Source: a bacterium
GTDB taxonomy: Bacteria; Bacillota; Bacilli; Lactobacillales; Streptococcaceae
Direction of reading: 5' to 3'
Assembly (NCBI GenBank): GCA_905221505.1
Contig: CAJNDL010000051.1
Location: forward strand, 1-8,692
Length of the DNA stretch: 8,692 nucleotides
Of this stretch, positions 8,623 to 8,692 are shown one piece after another. The notes under the pieces are model-generated. The model was not told the DNA's origin. It searched no databases and was given only the letters and a program-made list of their open reading frames with translations. Position 1 is the first letter of the stretch, and every line of letters begins with the position of its first letter. Position numbers and translations under genes: made by a program.

Positions 8623-8670
8623 AAAACGGATTTTTATGGTGGAATTAAGTGTGAGACGTTTGAGTTAGAA

Positions 8671-8692
8671 ATGAGGCTCACTATGACAAAAC
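8671..8692 (+). CDS. Possible 5' end of a divergent gene, cut by the window
   Basis: GAGG (8673-8676) is 6 nt before ATG 8683, which opens MTK and runs off the window. An in-frame ATG at 8671 has no SD. Only a few codons are visible and no clear promoter precedes it, so neither the gene nor its product can be confirmed. Confidence 0.3.

Overview
The window looks like chromosomal core DNA from a mitis-group Streptococcus (S. mitis, S. pneumoniae, S. oralis or a close relative). The evidence is a low-GC sequence with purine-rich Shine-Dalgarno sites and TGn-TATAAT extended -10 promoters; ClpE, GyrB and EzrA proteins of the lengths I recall for pneumococcus (752, 648 and 575 aa); a CtsR operator in front of clpE; and a complete BOX repeat (boxA-boxB-boxC), which is typical of S. 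pneumoniae and near relatives. I cannot settle the species without a database comparison.

Layout. Positions 1-178 hold a hairpin repeat, a possible terminator of an upstream gene and a promoter. Four plus-strand genes follow, each apparently its own unit: a small YkuJ/DUF1797 protein (179-409), clpE (640-2898), a Nudix hydrolase (3029-3481) and a DUF1827 protein (3692-3991). A 151-bp BOX element fills the gap between the last two and begins at the last base of the Nudix stop codon. From 4166 to 8499 the genes run on the minus strand: a HAD-superfamily hydrolase (8499-7936), gyrB (7921-5975) and ezrA (5893-4166). HAD and gyrB are 14 nt apart and form an operon; ezrA has its own extended -10 promoter but may also receive gyrB readthrough. 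The two gene sets converge on a 22-bp inverted repeat (4110-4166) that can terminate both. The right edge carries a second, inverted copy of the hairpin repeat seen at the left edge, and possibly the first codons of a divergent gene.

Functions. The genes are housekeeping: stress-induced Clp unfoldase (ClpE), DNA supercoiling (GyrB), Z-ring control and division (EzrA), nucleotide or metabolite clean-up (Nudix, HAD) and two small proteins of unknown function. I found no phage, IS transposase, CRISPR, tRNA or rRNA.

There is no clear undescribed system here. The most interesting small-scale signals are the apparently leaderless start of the HAD-gyrB operon, the loss of the second catalytic Asp in the HAD motif I, the paired mismatch-conserved hairpin repeats at the two edges, and a 74-nt extended hairpin at the DUF1827 3' end.
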